6,454 nt of DNA from Halothiobacillus neapolitanus (GTDB lineage: Bacteria > Pseudomonadota > Gammaproteobacteria > Halothiobacillales > Halothiobacillaceae). The stretch covers positions 1-6,454 of the forward strand of contig DYLI01000093.1 of the NCBI GenBank assembly GCA_020722165.1, given 5' to 3'. The notes beneath the pieces were generated by a model. It was not told the origin of the DNA. It worked only from the letters and a program-made list of their open reading frames with translations, and ran no database searches. Of the stretch, positions 1 to 5,893 are shown piece after piece. The position numbers were made by a program, and so were the translations under genes. Within the stretch, counting starts at the first letter, position 1. Every line of letters starts with the position of its first letter.

Positions 1-1
1 T

Positions 2-298
2 TTTGACGACCACAGTCTGGAATTTTGGGGTGACGTATTTCAAGCCTGCCGTTTGGCAGGTGAGGGCGTAAGCTTTGAGGATTTCATTATTGACCCGCAA
101 CGCATCTTGCAGGATTTCGGCATGGACGATGCCGTAGAAATCCTCGAATCAGGATTCTTGCCCCTGTTGCCTAAGCAGGCGAGGGTGCGGGCACGGCTGG
201 AGCGCCCTGTATCTTCCTATCTGTCCGTAGCTGGCCGTTCGATGCACACGCAGCCTGCCCGGCCTGAGCCGGGACACATCTGTGTAATGGCGGCCTAG
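2..298 (+). CDS. C-terminal part of an unrecognised protein (5' end outside window)
   Basis: This frame is open from the first full codon of the window to a TAG at 296-298, so the gene almost certainly begins upstream. A TTG at 53 is possible as a start but has no supporting ribosome binding site. About 98 residues are visible. The first half is acidic and looks like folded protein (DFIIDPQRILQDFG, then DDAVEILESGFLPLLP). The last 45 residues are rich in Arg and Pro and look less like a conserved domain. I do not recognise a family. The gene is co-directional with the PcfJ-HIRAN gene and in the same reading frame. Only the TAG and 30 further stop-free bases separate the two, so they are probably co-transcribed and may once have been one gene. 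Confidence 0.45.
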   Translation, partial: FDDHSLEFWGDVFQACRLAGEGVSFEDFIIDPQRILQDFGMDDAVEILESGFLPLLPKQARVRARLERPVSSYLSVAGRSMHTQPARPEPGHICVMAA

Positions 299-328
299 TC
301 TGCGCCCAGAGCATGTAGCGCGTGTCAT

Positions 329-2278
329 ATGAAACGCTCGACCCTGACCAACACGTTGCCAAGCATTGAAGTGCCCGCTGTACGCGACCTACCCAGCGTG
401 CGCGGCTGGCTGTGGCGAGATGCACAGGATTTACTCCTGCATGATCCTGATTCACGGCTGTGGCTGCATCTGGAGGATGGTCGCGTGCTGGTGTTTCGCC
501 TTAGCGGCATGGTGCATGGGGATGAACGCATCATCGAGCCGCTGGTGCAGGCCGTGGCCGATGACCTGAAGGGGGAGCGCTATCAATTCGAGCTTGTTGG
601 GTTGGGTGCGTCCGGTTGCGTGCGGGTACAGGTGCTGTATGCCGCACCGATCTTGCCACTCTCCAAACACAAGAGCACACCGCTTAACCAGTTTATCCGC
701 CGCGACATGATGGATTTTATGCGCACGCTCGATGCTGAAGCACTTGACCTGCTGGCACGCCTGGAATCCGATCGGTTTTACGCATCAGTCCGCAATTACA
801 ACCGTTTGGCGGCCTTGCCCGCGTTGCAACGCCAGCGGCGCGTACAGGCGCTGTACCGTTTTCCGGCCTTGCTCACGCCGATTCTGCTAACGGCGCATCA
901 CTCCGCCAATCTTCTGGATGGCAAGCGTCATGCCTGGCGACAGCCTGCGCCTGAGGTTGAACAGACGATTGATAATGCGCAAAACTTGGTTAGTGCATTG
1001 GCCACGCATTACGCCATCTCCAAAGGGCTGGTGCGCTCAAGGCTGAATGCTGATTTCTGGGACATGGACGATGGCCGCAAACGCGCTGTGCTTGCGTTCC
1101 TTGACGCGCTACCTGCCAACAAGCGTCCGCCCAGTGTGTCCGCATTGATGAGTGAATGGACTCGGCTGCAAGCCTATCTGTTGTTTTTTGGCGAGGATGC
1201 CCAAGGCATTCCAGATGCACCCGCCTCGCCCGAAGTCCATTGCGCGGCCTTCCGCCTGGGTTGGCAAGAAACATGGCGCTACTGTGATCAACACGCACCC
1301 AATTTTCACCATGCGCTGCACGATGCGCGTGATTTCCTTGCGACGGCGGGCGTACACGCTGCCCATTTGCTCAAAATTCAACGACCGCTTGCCACAGAGC
1401 GCTTGGCTTCCGCATGGCTGGCGCTGTACGGTTTAAGCGGGCTGATTCGTGCGTCTGCACGTTGGCATCGTTTGCGGCCACCGCTAAATGTGGGGTTTAC
1501 CGACCGCAACCTGCCTGCACTGCTGGGCGATTGGCATGAGGGCAAACATCAGGCGCATGAATTGCTCAGTTACAGCGCGCTGGCCGAGGAAGGGGAGGCC
1601 ATGCGCCACTGTGTCGCCGACTATTGGCAGGAATGCGTCAAGGGAGAGCGTATTTTCAGCCTTAAGCTTGCCGACGGTGAACGCGCTACGGCGGAATATG
1701 TGCCCGTCCGACACCCACACGATGCTTTTGACGCGGCCTATCGACTTGAACAACTGCGCGGCCCACTCAACGCTGAAGTCAGCGCCGCCATACAGCAGTT
1801 CGCCGAACAGCTTGAAACACAGTTGAACCAAGACGCTCTCAAGACGCAGCGCCAAGCCATTTTGAGCGTGCAACACACCTGGGAACACGATCAGACGGCC
1901 ATACGGCAAAGCTGGCTCGACCCGCGCAGCCAACATGAGTTACTGGCCGGGCTCGCCTGGCTAGAGCAGACACCCGCAGGCAACGACGTATGGCTGCGTG
2001 CGCATGTTGCAGGTTTTGCCTATCACGCGGGCATTGAAGAAGACTTTCTGCCGACCGAAGGCGAGATACTGTGTTTGCAACGCGAGCCGGATAACCCGCA
2101 TGACCCGCTTGCCGTGCGTATCGACTGGCAAGGCCGCAAACTGGGCTATATCCCAAGACCCGCCAACGCCGAGATTGCCCGTGCGTTGGATGATGGCATC
2201 ACGCTGGCCGCCAAAATCCACCGCTATGATGCCAAGGCTGCACTGTGGCGACGTTTGGAATTTGTGGTGCATGTGTGA
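329..2278 (+). CDS. PcfJ-like protein with C-terminal HIRAN domain
   Basis: This is a 649-residue soluble protein with no signal peptide or membrane segment. Residues 1-400 are a mostly helical, Leu/Ala/Arg-rich region I cannot assign. Residues about 405-500 match the PcfJ-like family: MRHCV at 425-429, the G-RIFSL stretch at 439-445, RATAEY at 452-457 and QLRGPLN at 475-481. Residues about 555-640 match a HIRAN domain: AGFAYHAG at 561-568, LQREPDNPHDPLAVRI at 583-598 and LGYIPR at 605-610. HIRAN domains in helicases such as HLTF and Rad5 bind DNA ends, especially 3' ends; PcfJ is named for an enterococcal conjugative plasmid protein of unknown role. A DNA-binding role in mobile-element biology is therefore inference. 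The ATG at 329 has no clear Shine-Dalgarno sequence and lies 30 bases after the upstream TAG, which suggests translational coupling. Confidence 0.85.
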   Translation: MKRSTLTNTLPSIEVPAVRDLPSVRGWLWRDAQDLLLHDPDSRLWLHLEDGRVLVFRLSGMVHGDERIIEPLVQAVADDLKGERYQFELVGLGASGCVRVQVLYAAPILPLSKHKSTPLNQFIRRDMMDFMRTLDAEALDLLARLESDRFYASVRNYNRLAALPALQRQRRVQALYRFPALLTPILLTAHHSANLLDGKRHAWRQPAPEVEQTIDNAQNLVSALATHYAISKGLVRSRLNADFWDMDDGRKRAVLAFLDALPANKRPPSVSALMSEWTRLQAYLLFFGEDAQGIPDAPASPEVHCAAFRLGWQETWRYCDQHAPNFHHALHDARDFLATAGVHAAHLLKIQRPLATERLASAWLALYGLSGLIRASARWHRLRPPLNVGFTDRNLPALLGDWHEGKHQAHELLSYSALAEEGEAMRHCVADYWQECVKGERIFSLKLADGERATAEYVPVRHPHDAFDAAYRLEQLRGPLNAEVSAAIQQFAEQLETQLNQDALKTQRQAILSVQHTWEHDQTAIRQSWLDPRSQHELLAGLAWLEQTPAGNDVWLRAHVAGFAYHAGIEEDFLPTEGEILCLQREPDNPHDPLAVRIDWQGRKLGYIPRPANAEIARALDDGITLAAKIHRYDAKAALWRRLEFVVHV

Positions 2279-2586
2279 AGCGAGTGCGAAGCAATGTGCC
2301 GATCCGTTACCGTTTTTGGCACAAGCGCGTGCCACGAATCAGCTTTGAGCGTCATTTGCCACTGGCGCAAGCGGCATTACCCGAGATGTATAATGTTTAT
2401 GTGCGGTCGCCCTGGCTCACCCGGCGGGTTCGACATTCGCAACCACGACATCATGTATGTGTGGATGCTGTCGGCACGGTCAAGCTTGCCTTTGAGGTCG
2501 TGGGCGTGGAGGCAGTCAATACTCTTGCCCCATATTCGACGCGCTATGGGTGCAACACGCGGGCTGATCTGGATGTGTAGTGATGG
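2279..2586. other. Intergenic region between two convergent units, no supported gene
   Basis: This 308-base gap separates the stop of the PcfJ-HIRAN gene from the stop of the minus-strand hicB. Several frames are open on both strands, but none has a ribosome binding site or a recognisable protein. A perfect 6-bp hairpin lies at 2317-2334 (TGGCAC, loop AAGCGC, GTGCCA). Its T-run is on the upstream side for the plus strand, so it is not a standard terminator in either direction. TATAAT at 2389-2394 lacks a convincing -35 box. The gap may hold decayed sequence. Confidence 0.5.
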
Positions 2587-2991
2587 CTAAGACGGTACAG
2601 AGCCGCGCCCCAGCCCTTCGGCGATAAATGCAAGCACCAGCGTATTGAGTGAAACCCCTTCGGCCTTGGCGCGTTCCGCAAGCCGTGCATGTGTGGTGCG
2701 CGGGACGCGGGTAAGGAACTTGCCGGACGCGGCGGGCGTGTCCACATGCTCAGGGCGAAAGGCGGGCGGCGGAATTTTGCGCCCCATATCGGCCAGTGCA
2801 GACACGACGGCCATGAACGCATCTTTGCCGTGGGCAAGGGCCTCGGCTTCGCTTGCTCCGTCGGACAGGCAGCCCGGAAGGTCGGGGATGGTCAGCAGGA
2901 ATCCACCGCCGTCCTCAGCAGACAGCGGGCTAATGATGTGACTGTACGCTTCAAAGGGGTAGTGCGGTTCAATGCTGGGGATGGTCTTCAT
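2587..2991 (-). CDS. hicB: HicB-family antitoxin
   Basis: This 134-residue antitoxin neutralises HicA and usually represses its own operon. The N-terminal part is the HicB partial RNase H-like fold: GGGFLLTIPDLPGCLSDG at about residues 28-45, then ASEAEALAHGKDAFMAVV, the helix typical of the family. The C-terminal part (about residues 90-128, GKFLTRVPRTTHARLAERAK then EGVSLNTLVLAFIAEGLG) is a ribbon-helix-helix DNA-binding domain. The start chosen is the ATG at 2991. It overlaps the hicA stop by four bases (ATGA), the usual coupling in these operons. The same frame stays open upstream to 3507, but that extension runs through hicA and the integrase and is not HicB-like. HicB is last in the mazE-mazF-recombinase-hicA-hicB row. 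Confidence 0.9.
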   Translation of the reverse strand: MKTIPSIEPHYPFEAYSHIISPLSAEDGGGFLLTIPDLPGCLSDGASEAEALAHGKDAFMAVVSALADMGRKIPPPAFRPEHVDTPAASGKFLTRVPRTTHARLAERAKAEGVSLNTLVLAFIAEGLGRGSVPS

Positions 2992-3198
2992 AAGGTCAGC
3001 CCCTTCACTTGGTCGCAGAGCGCAACGAACTGGCGAATGTATACGGGTTTGATCGGGCGGTGCGCGGGGACGCTCAAGATGTCGGGCACGGCAGCATGTG
3101 AAAACACTTGATGGCTCCTGCCGTGGCTGCGCACGTCGATTGAAGGAGCTAGTTAAAATCCATTTGAGAACTTGTGAGCTAATTTCTTCAACGATCAT
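2988..3198 (-). pseudogene. hicA: hicA toxin gene disrupted by a frameshift
   Basis: HicA toxins are small dsRBD-fold ribonucleases that cut mRNA. The C-terminal 45 or so residues are clear in one frame: GRSHQVFSHAAVPDILSVPA then HRPIKPVYIRQFVALCDQVK, ending at a TGA (2990-2988) that overlaps the hicB ATG. The catalytic-type His in the (G)SH motif is present. Upstream this frame meets a TAA after about 8 codons with no credible start. A plausible N-terminus (MIVEEISSQVLKWILTSSFN) lies in the other frame from an ATG at 3198. The whole interval is 211 bases, one more than a multiple of three, as expected for a one-base insertion near 3110-3140. The proposed ATG overlaps the last codons of the recombinase. 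The toxin is probably inactive unless this is a sequencing error or a programmed shift. Confidence 0.7.
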
Positions 3199-4165
3199 CC
3201 AACCGCAAACGATTGGCCGCTGATTTCTTGCGCGCTTCACCACGCCGGTCATAGCGCTGGGTGGTGTTGATGGAGGCATGGCCGGCCATGGATTGCACCG
3301 TGGCAATGTCTTCGCCCAACTCCAATAGGCGGGATATGAAGCTTCGGCGCATGTCATGCGGCCTCGCAATCTCAATGCCGGTTTCGATGCAGCGCTGCTC
3401 AAGCAGGTAATACACGGCCTTCGCGCTAAGGCGGTTGTCGGTGATGTCGTCGTTCTTGCGGATGCGCGTGAACAGGGGGCCGGAGTGGTCTCCGCGCACG
3501 GTATCAATCCATGCCATCAGGCAGTCCCAAGCATCGTCATTCAGATAGATTTGGCGCTGCTTGTTGCCCTTGCCTTGGACGAGAAGTGCGCCGTCTTCCG
3601 GGATAAGGTCTTTCATGTCCAGCTTGACCAGTTCCGAGCGACGTAGCCCGCCGGCATAGAGCGTCCAGATGATGGCGGCATCGCGTGGCCCCTGCATACG
3701 TGTATCCGCCGCACATGCAGCAAGTAAAAGCTTCATTTCGCGTGGGGGCACGGCCTTGCCCTTGGGTAGGCGTGTCTCGCCTCTGGCTTTAATGTCCTTA
3801 ATGGACTCGAACGCGTTCGCATCAATAATCTGCATTCGCCATGCCCGATGTGCCACACCACGCACGGCGGCAAGGTAGAGGGCCACGGTCTGCTTGCTGT
3901 AGTTCTTCTGGACAAGCACGCCGAGAAGGCTAATCACGGGCTGGTCGTTCAGTAACTCCCATGGCACGTGATCGGGGTGCTCAAAGCCAAAGTGCTGGGC
4001 AATTTTGCTCAGTACCGACAGCATGGTTTTACGGCTGGCATCGCTGCCGAGTGAGGCGAGATACGCTTCGGCAGGATTGCTGTACACCTGTGCGCGCACG
4101 CCCGTATTGACCAGGCTAATAATCTCTCGCTGGGGTGCGGGCATGGTGGAAGAGGTCAGGGACAT
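3188..4165 (-). CDS. Tyrosine recombinase / phage-type integrase, XerC/D-like
   Basis: This 325-residue site-specific recombinase cuts and rejoins DNA through a 3'-phosphotyrosine link. Residues about 28-125 form the N-terminal SAM-like core-binding domain, and about 135-310 the catalytic domain. All active-site residues are visible: Arg175 (GGLRRSELVKLD), Lys199 (VQGKGNKQRQIYL), His270 and Arg273 (RPHDMRRSF), His296 (AGHASINTTQRY) and Tyr305. The length is normal for a Xer-type or simple integron/plasmid recombinase, and no IntI-specific insertion is evident. The ATG at 4165 lies 5 bases after the mazF stop, with GGTGGG upstream as a possible ribosome binding site. The C-terminal codons overlap the proposed hicA start. 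It is probably co-transcribed with mazEF. Its recombination site is not identified. Confidence 0.93.
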   Translation of the reverse strand: MSLTSSTMPAPQREIISLVNTGVRAQVYSNPAEAYLASLGSDASRKTMLSVLSKIAQHFGFEHPDHVPWELLNDQPVISLLGVLVQKNYSKQTVALYLAAVRGVAHRAWRMQIIDANAFESIKDIKARGETRLPKGKAVPPREMKLLLAACAADTRMQGPRDAAIIWTLYAGGLRRSELVKLDMKDLIPEDGALLVQGKGNKQRQIYLNDDAWDCLMAWIDTVRGDHSGPLFTRIRKNDDITDNRLSAKAVYYLLEQRCIETGIEIARPHDMRRSFISRLLELGEDIATVQSMAGHASINTTQRYDRRGEARKKSAANRLRLDDR

Positions 4166-4170
4166 AGGCG

Positions 4171-4509
4171 TTATCCCACCAAGATGGCCGTAAGGCGTTG
4201 CAGCGCATCATCCACAAGGGCTTCGGGCGCACGCTCGATCTTGCGCGCTTTGCGGAACGACAGATCCATCAGGCGAAACTTGTTGATCAGAATGGTGCCT
4301 TGAGTCTTGCAGCCTGAACCGGCCAGAGGAATGGCAAAGCCCGCAAAGCGTGAACAGTCGCTGCCTTGGACAATCGGCGCAATCAACACCTCACCCATGC
4401 GGTTGAAGGCTTGCGTGCTTAAAACGAGGGCAGGGCGGACGACTGCACCGGATGGCTCCACGTGCTCCAGAGGCACATTCACGATATCGCCCCGGTTGAA
4501 CACCGCCAT
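4171..4509 (-). CDS. mazF: ChpB-like MazF/PemK-family toxin
   Basis: This 112-residue endoribonuclease toxin cleaves single-stranded mRNA. The family is clear from NRGDIVNVPLEH (residues 5-16), RPALVLSTQAFN (25-36), the VLIAPIVQG strand (41-49), RFAGFAIPL (54-62) and the C-terminal helix LVDDALQRLTAILVG. Layout and motifs resemble E. coli ChpBK more than MazF. The conserved Arg25 is present. Where ChpBK and MazF have a Thr implicated in catalysis (PIT in ChpBK), this protein has Val47 (APIVQG), which may reduce or alter activity. The ATG at 4509 overlaps the mazE stop as TGATG, so the two are translationally coupled. A longer start at 4548 would add 13 residues of mazE-overlapping sequence and is unlikely. 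Confidence 0.92.
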   Translation of the reverse strand: MAVFNRGDIVNVPLEHVEPSGAVVRPALVLSTQAFNRMGEVLIAPIVQGSDCSRFAGFAIPLAGSGCKTQGTILINKFRLMDLSFRKARKIERAPEALVDDALQRLTAILVG

Positions 4510-4757
4510 CAGATTATCCCCACGCCGAGCGAGCTTGCAGCATCCCATGTCGCCAAATCAGCCGGGGGAAGTGCCTTGGGTTCGCACTGCGCAATCATCT
4601 CCTCAAGGGTGTAATGGCGCTTGGGCGTGAGGATGATATTGCCGTTCTGGGTGCTCAACAGCATGGCTTGGCCAACATCAATCTGGAGTGCCACGAGCAC
4701 AGAGGGCGGAATCACCACCGCCTTGCTATTGCCGTATTGTCGAAGGGTGACTTCCAT
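4509..4757 (-). CDS. mazE: MazE/ChpBI-like antitoxin (AbrB-type swapped hairpin)
   Basis: This 82-residue antitoxin is the partner of the adjacent MazF-like toxin and a probable autorepressor. Residues 1-45 are the MazE/SpoVT-AbrB DNA-binding domain (LRQYGNSKAVVIPPSVL, then the strand NIILTPK). The C-terminal part (YTLEEMIAQCEPKALPPADL, residues 49-68) matches the toxin-wrapping tail of ChpBI, in which a similar LDELLAQC motif occurs. It is the first gene of the minus-strand unit. A -35/-10 pair lies 35 to 63 bases upstream. The ribosome binding site is weak. Confidence 0.92.
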   Translation of the reverse strand: MEVTLRQYGNSKAVVIPPSVLVALQIDVGQAMLLSTQNGNIILTPKRHYTLEEMIAQCEPKALPPADLATWDAASSLGVGII

Positions 4758-4791
4758 TGCAAAGAATCCGCGTGTTGTCTTGATGGGCTCC

Positions 4792-4820
4792 AGATTAGAG
4801 CGTCAAAAGCAGTGCGTCAA
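4792..4820 (-). promoter_or_regulatory. Promoter for mazE and the genes downstream
   Basis: On the minus strand, TTGACG (4820-4815) and TAATCT (4797-4792) are separated by 17 bases, a good sigma70 pair. No other clear promoter lies inside the tightly packed mazE-to-hicB row, so it could drive all five genes. Confidence 0.7.
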
Positions 4821-4850
4821 ACATTGTTTAATTTAATGTCGCACATTGTT
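4821..4850. promoter_or_regulatory. Candidate operator repeats upstream of mazE
   Basis: Two direct copies of AACAATGT (read on the minus strand, at 4850-4843 and 4828-4821) lie 22 bases apart, immediately upstream of the -35 box. The inner copy is one arm of the inverted repeat ACATT-N9-AATGT (4821-4839). A looser copy (CCATGTTTAACG) lies near 4860-4871. Position and symmetry fit an autoregulatory site for MazE or MazEF, but binding is inferred. Confidence 0.4.
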
Positions 4851-4940
4851 CTGTAAATACGTTAAACATGGTTAAAAGTGCCTAAGACGCTGATTGCGCC
4901 ATTTCTTGGTCATCATGCCTGATTTGTCTTTTTATCATTA

Positions 4941-5018
4941 TTACTCTCTTAAAGACTCATTTAAGGAAGTAACATGGTGAAAGCCGCTGGACACACGGGC
5001 ATAGCCAATGCGACTCAT
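4941..5018 (-). pseudogene. N-terminal remnant of a serine resolvase/invertase
   Basis: The ATG at 5018 on the minus strand opens with MSRIGYARVSS, the characteristic first strand of resolvase/invertase-family serine recombinases. It includes the Ser that follows ARVS and serves as nucleophile in the family. After about 11 residues the similarity stops: the family continues with a GQ-LD-Q motif, but here the sequence is GFHHVTSLNESLRE and then a stop at 4943-4941. This is a scar of a lost resolvase or transposon end, with the break near 4985. It lies 30 bases after the vapC stop on the same strand. No catalytic protein can be made from it. Confidence 0.6.
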
Positions 5019-5047
5019 GTCCGGATTAACGACCACGATGGGTGGCG

Positions 5048-5482
5048 TTATGTCGCGATTTGAATAGACTGCATCCCCAGAACTTTTGCGGCCAAGTTCA
5101 GGCGTTTGTCAAAACAAGCAAACAATAGTGGTAATGGCGTTTGTTGATGCAAATGACGTGCTGCTGCGAGATGCACGCTGTCGTAGGCGCGTAGGGAAAA
5201 AACCTCTGCCAATTCTGCGGCGCTTTGCAGTAGGCTCAAGTCAGTTTCGACCTGCAAATAATCGACCCAATCTTCTACGAATGCCTGTTTTAATGCTTCA
5301 AAGGTTGGCGCGTCCAAATCATTTTCACGTTGACGGCGTGCGATTGCCGCATGAAATTCAACAAAGGTAATCTGGTGTGAGGCGATAACGTCCGCGTGCT
5401 GTTGGAGTTCGTTAACCACATCAGAATAGGCTTCCTGCACATACAACTTCACGAGGGCTGAAGTGTCTAGGTAGAGCAGCAT
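5048..5482 (-). CDS. vapC: VapC-family PIN-domain toxin
   Basis: This 144-residue PIN-domain ribonuclease is of the VapC type, a Mg2+-dependent endonuclease that usually cuts tRNA or rRNA. The four acidic residues of the active site are in place: Asp6 (YLDTSALVKLY), Glu42 (TFVEFHAAIAR), Asp101 (LRAYDSVHLAAA) and Asp125 (FACFDKRLNLAA). The length is normal and the frame is intact, so it is probably active. The ATG at 5482 overlaps the antitoxin stop as TAATG, giving translational coupling. The cellular target cannot be told from sequence alone. Confidence 0.94.
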   Translation of the reverse strand: MLLYLDTSALVKLYVQEAYSDVVNELQQHADVIASHQITFVEFHAAIARRQRENDLDAPTFEALKQAFVEDWVDYLQVETDLSLLQSAAELAEVFSLRAYDSVHLAAARHLHQQTPLPLLFACFDKRLNLAAKVLGMQSIQIAT

Positions 5483-5736
5483 TAGCGCATTTCCAACACA
5501 GTATCGGCAAGGGATTTGCCGCGTAAAGAGGGGCGTTGTCGATTAAAATTGGGTTTTTTACCGAGCCAATGCACATTGGCGATATTGCCCAGCAAGGTTT
5601 GAGAGGCCGGAGCCGTGACCGAGACGAGACGTGCCACCACCTGTTTATGCGAAGTCAGCCACACGGTATGCCCCGCCTGTGCTTGTCGGATGTAATGGGA
5701 GGGGTTTACCTTTAGTTCGCGGATAGAGATTTGCAT
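5482..5736 (-). CDS. Phd/YefM-family antitoxin partner of VapC
   Basis: This 84-residue antitoxin has the Phd/YefM N-terminal DNA-binding and dimerisation domain (MQISIRELKVNPSHYIRQAQ, then AGHTVWLTSHKQVVARLV) and a short basic C-terminal tail ending LRGKSLADTVLEMR that would bind and block the PIN toxin. The start at 5736 is chosen because the family motif begins at this Met, AGGT lies just upstream, and a good promoter (5769-5796) sits inside the longer alternative frame that begins at 5880. It probably represses its own operon together with VapC. Confidence 0.92.
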   Translation of the reverse strand: MQISIRELKVNPSHYIRQAQAGHTVWLTSHKQVVARLVSVTAPASQTLLGNIANVHWLGKKPNFNRQRPSLRGKSLADTVLEMR

Positions 5737-5747
5737 GATATACCTGC

Positions 5748-5780
5748 TGAGACCACATATTTCAGATGATTGTAGTCTCA
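5748..5780. promoter_or_regulatory. Inverted-repeat operator for phd-vapC
   Basis: Arms TGAGACCAC (5748-5756) and GTAGTCTCA (5772-5780) are inverted copies with one mismatch in nine, 15 bases apart. The right arm overlaps the -10 box. This suits cooperative autorepression by the Phd-like antitoxin. It is seen in the sequence; the binding role is inferred. Confidence 0.6.
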
Positions 5781-5796
5781 AATGAGCCGTTTGCAA
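5769..5796 (-). promoter_or_regulatory. Promoter of the phd-vapC operon
   Basis: On the minus strand, TTGCAA (5796-5791) and TACAAT (5774-5769) have a 16-base spacer. The predicted start of transcription is about 25 bases before the antitoxin ATG. Confidence 0.7.
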
Positions 5797-5893
5797 GACC
5801 ACCCTCAACCCAAAACCGCGCAATTCGATCCACGTAGAGGAATGATCAGTAAGCGCATCCATTGCCGAGCAGTTCAACATGACGCTACCGTGG

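Larger units (their letters stand above)
4758..5047. other. Intergenic region between vapC and mazE
   Basis: Apart from the mazE promoter, its candidate operators and the resolvase scar, this stretch is AT-richer DNA. A very short minus-strand frame (4938-4882, 18 residues, MIKRQIRHDDQEMAQSAS) follows an AAGAGAG purine run. It is too short to call a gene. No clear terminator for vapC is visible. Confidence 0.4.

Noticed and set aside
2317..2334. Hairpin TGGCAC/GTGCCA as a terminator for the PcfJ-HIRAN gene
   Set aside because: The T-run precedes the stem on the plus strand, and no T-run follows it on either strand.
2389..2394. TATAAT as a promoter
   Set aside because: No acceptable -35 box at 16-18 bases, no extended -10, and no gene downstream on that strand.
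2245..2590. Plus-strand frames of about 100 residues after the PcfJ-HIRAN gene
   Set aside because: They overlap the end of the true gene, lack a ribosome binding site and have no recognisable family. They also compete with equally long frames on the other strand.
2992..3507. Minus-strand upstream extension of hicB to a 306-residue protein
   Set aside because: The extension runs through hicA and the end of the recombinase in another frame. The HicB fold begins at the ATG at 2991, which has the ATGA overlap with hicA.
4862..4868. GTTAAAC as an integron attC core
   Set aside because: It fits GTTRRRY by itself, but I found no partner RYYYAAC core or foldable attC structure at a suitable distance, and the recombinase shows no IntI-specific insertion.
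4974..5063. Plus-strand 29-residue frame with AAGGAAG upstream
   Set aside because: It lies antisense to the resolvase start and the vapC end, which have family support. It has no recognisable protein and is very short.
5737..5880. Longer start for the Phd-like antitoxin (132 residues)
   Set aside because: The -35/-10 promoter and operator lie inside this stretch, and the family motif begins at the Met at 5736.
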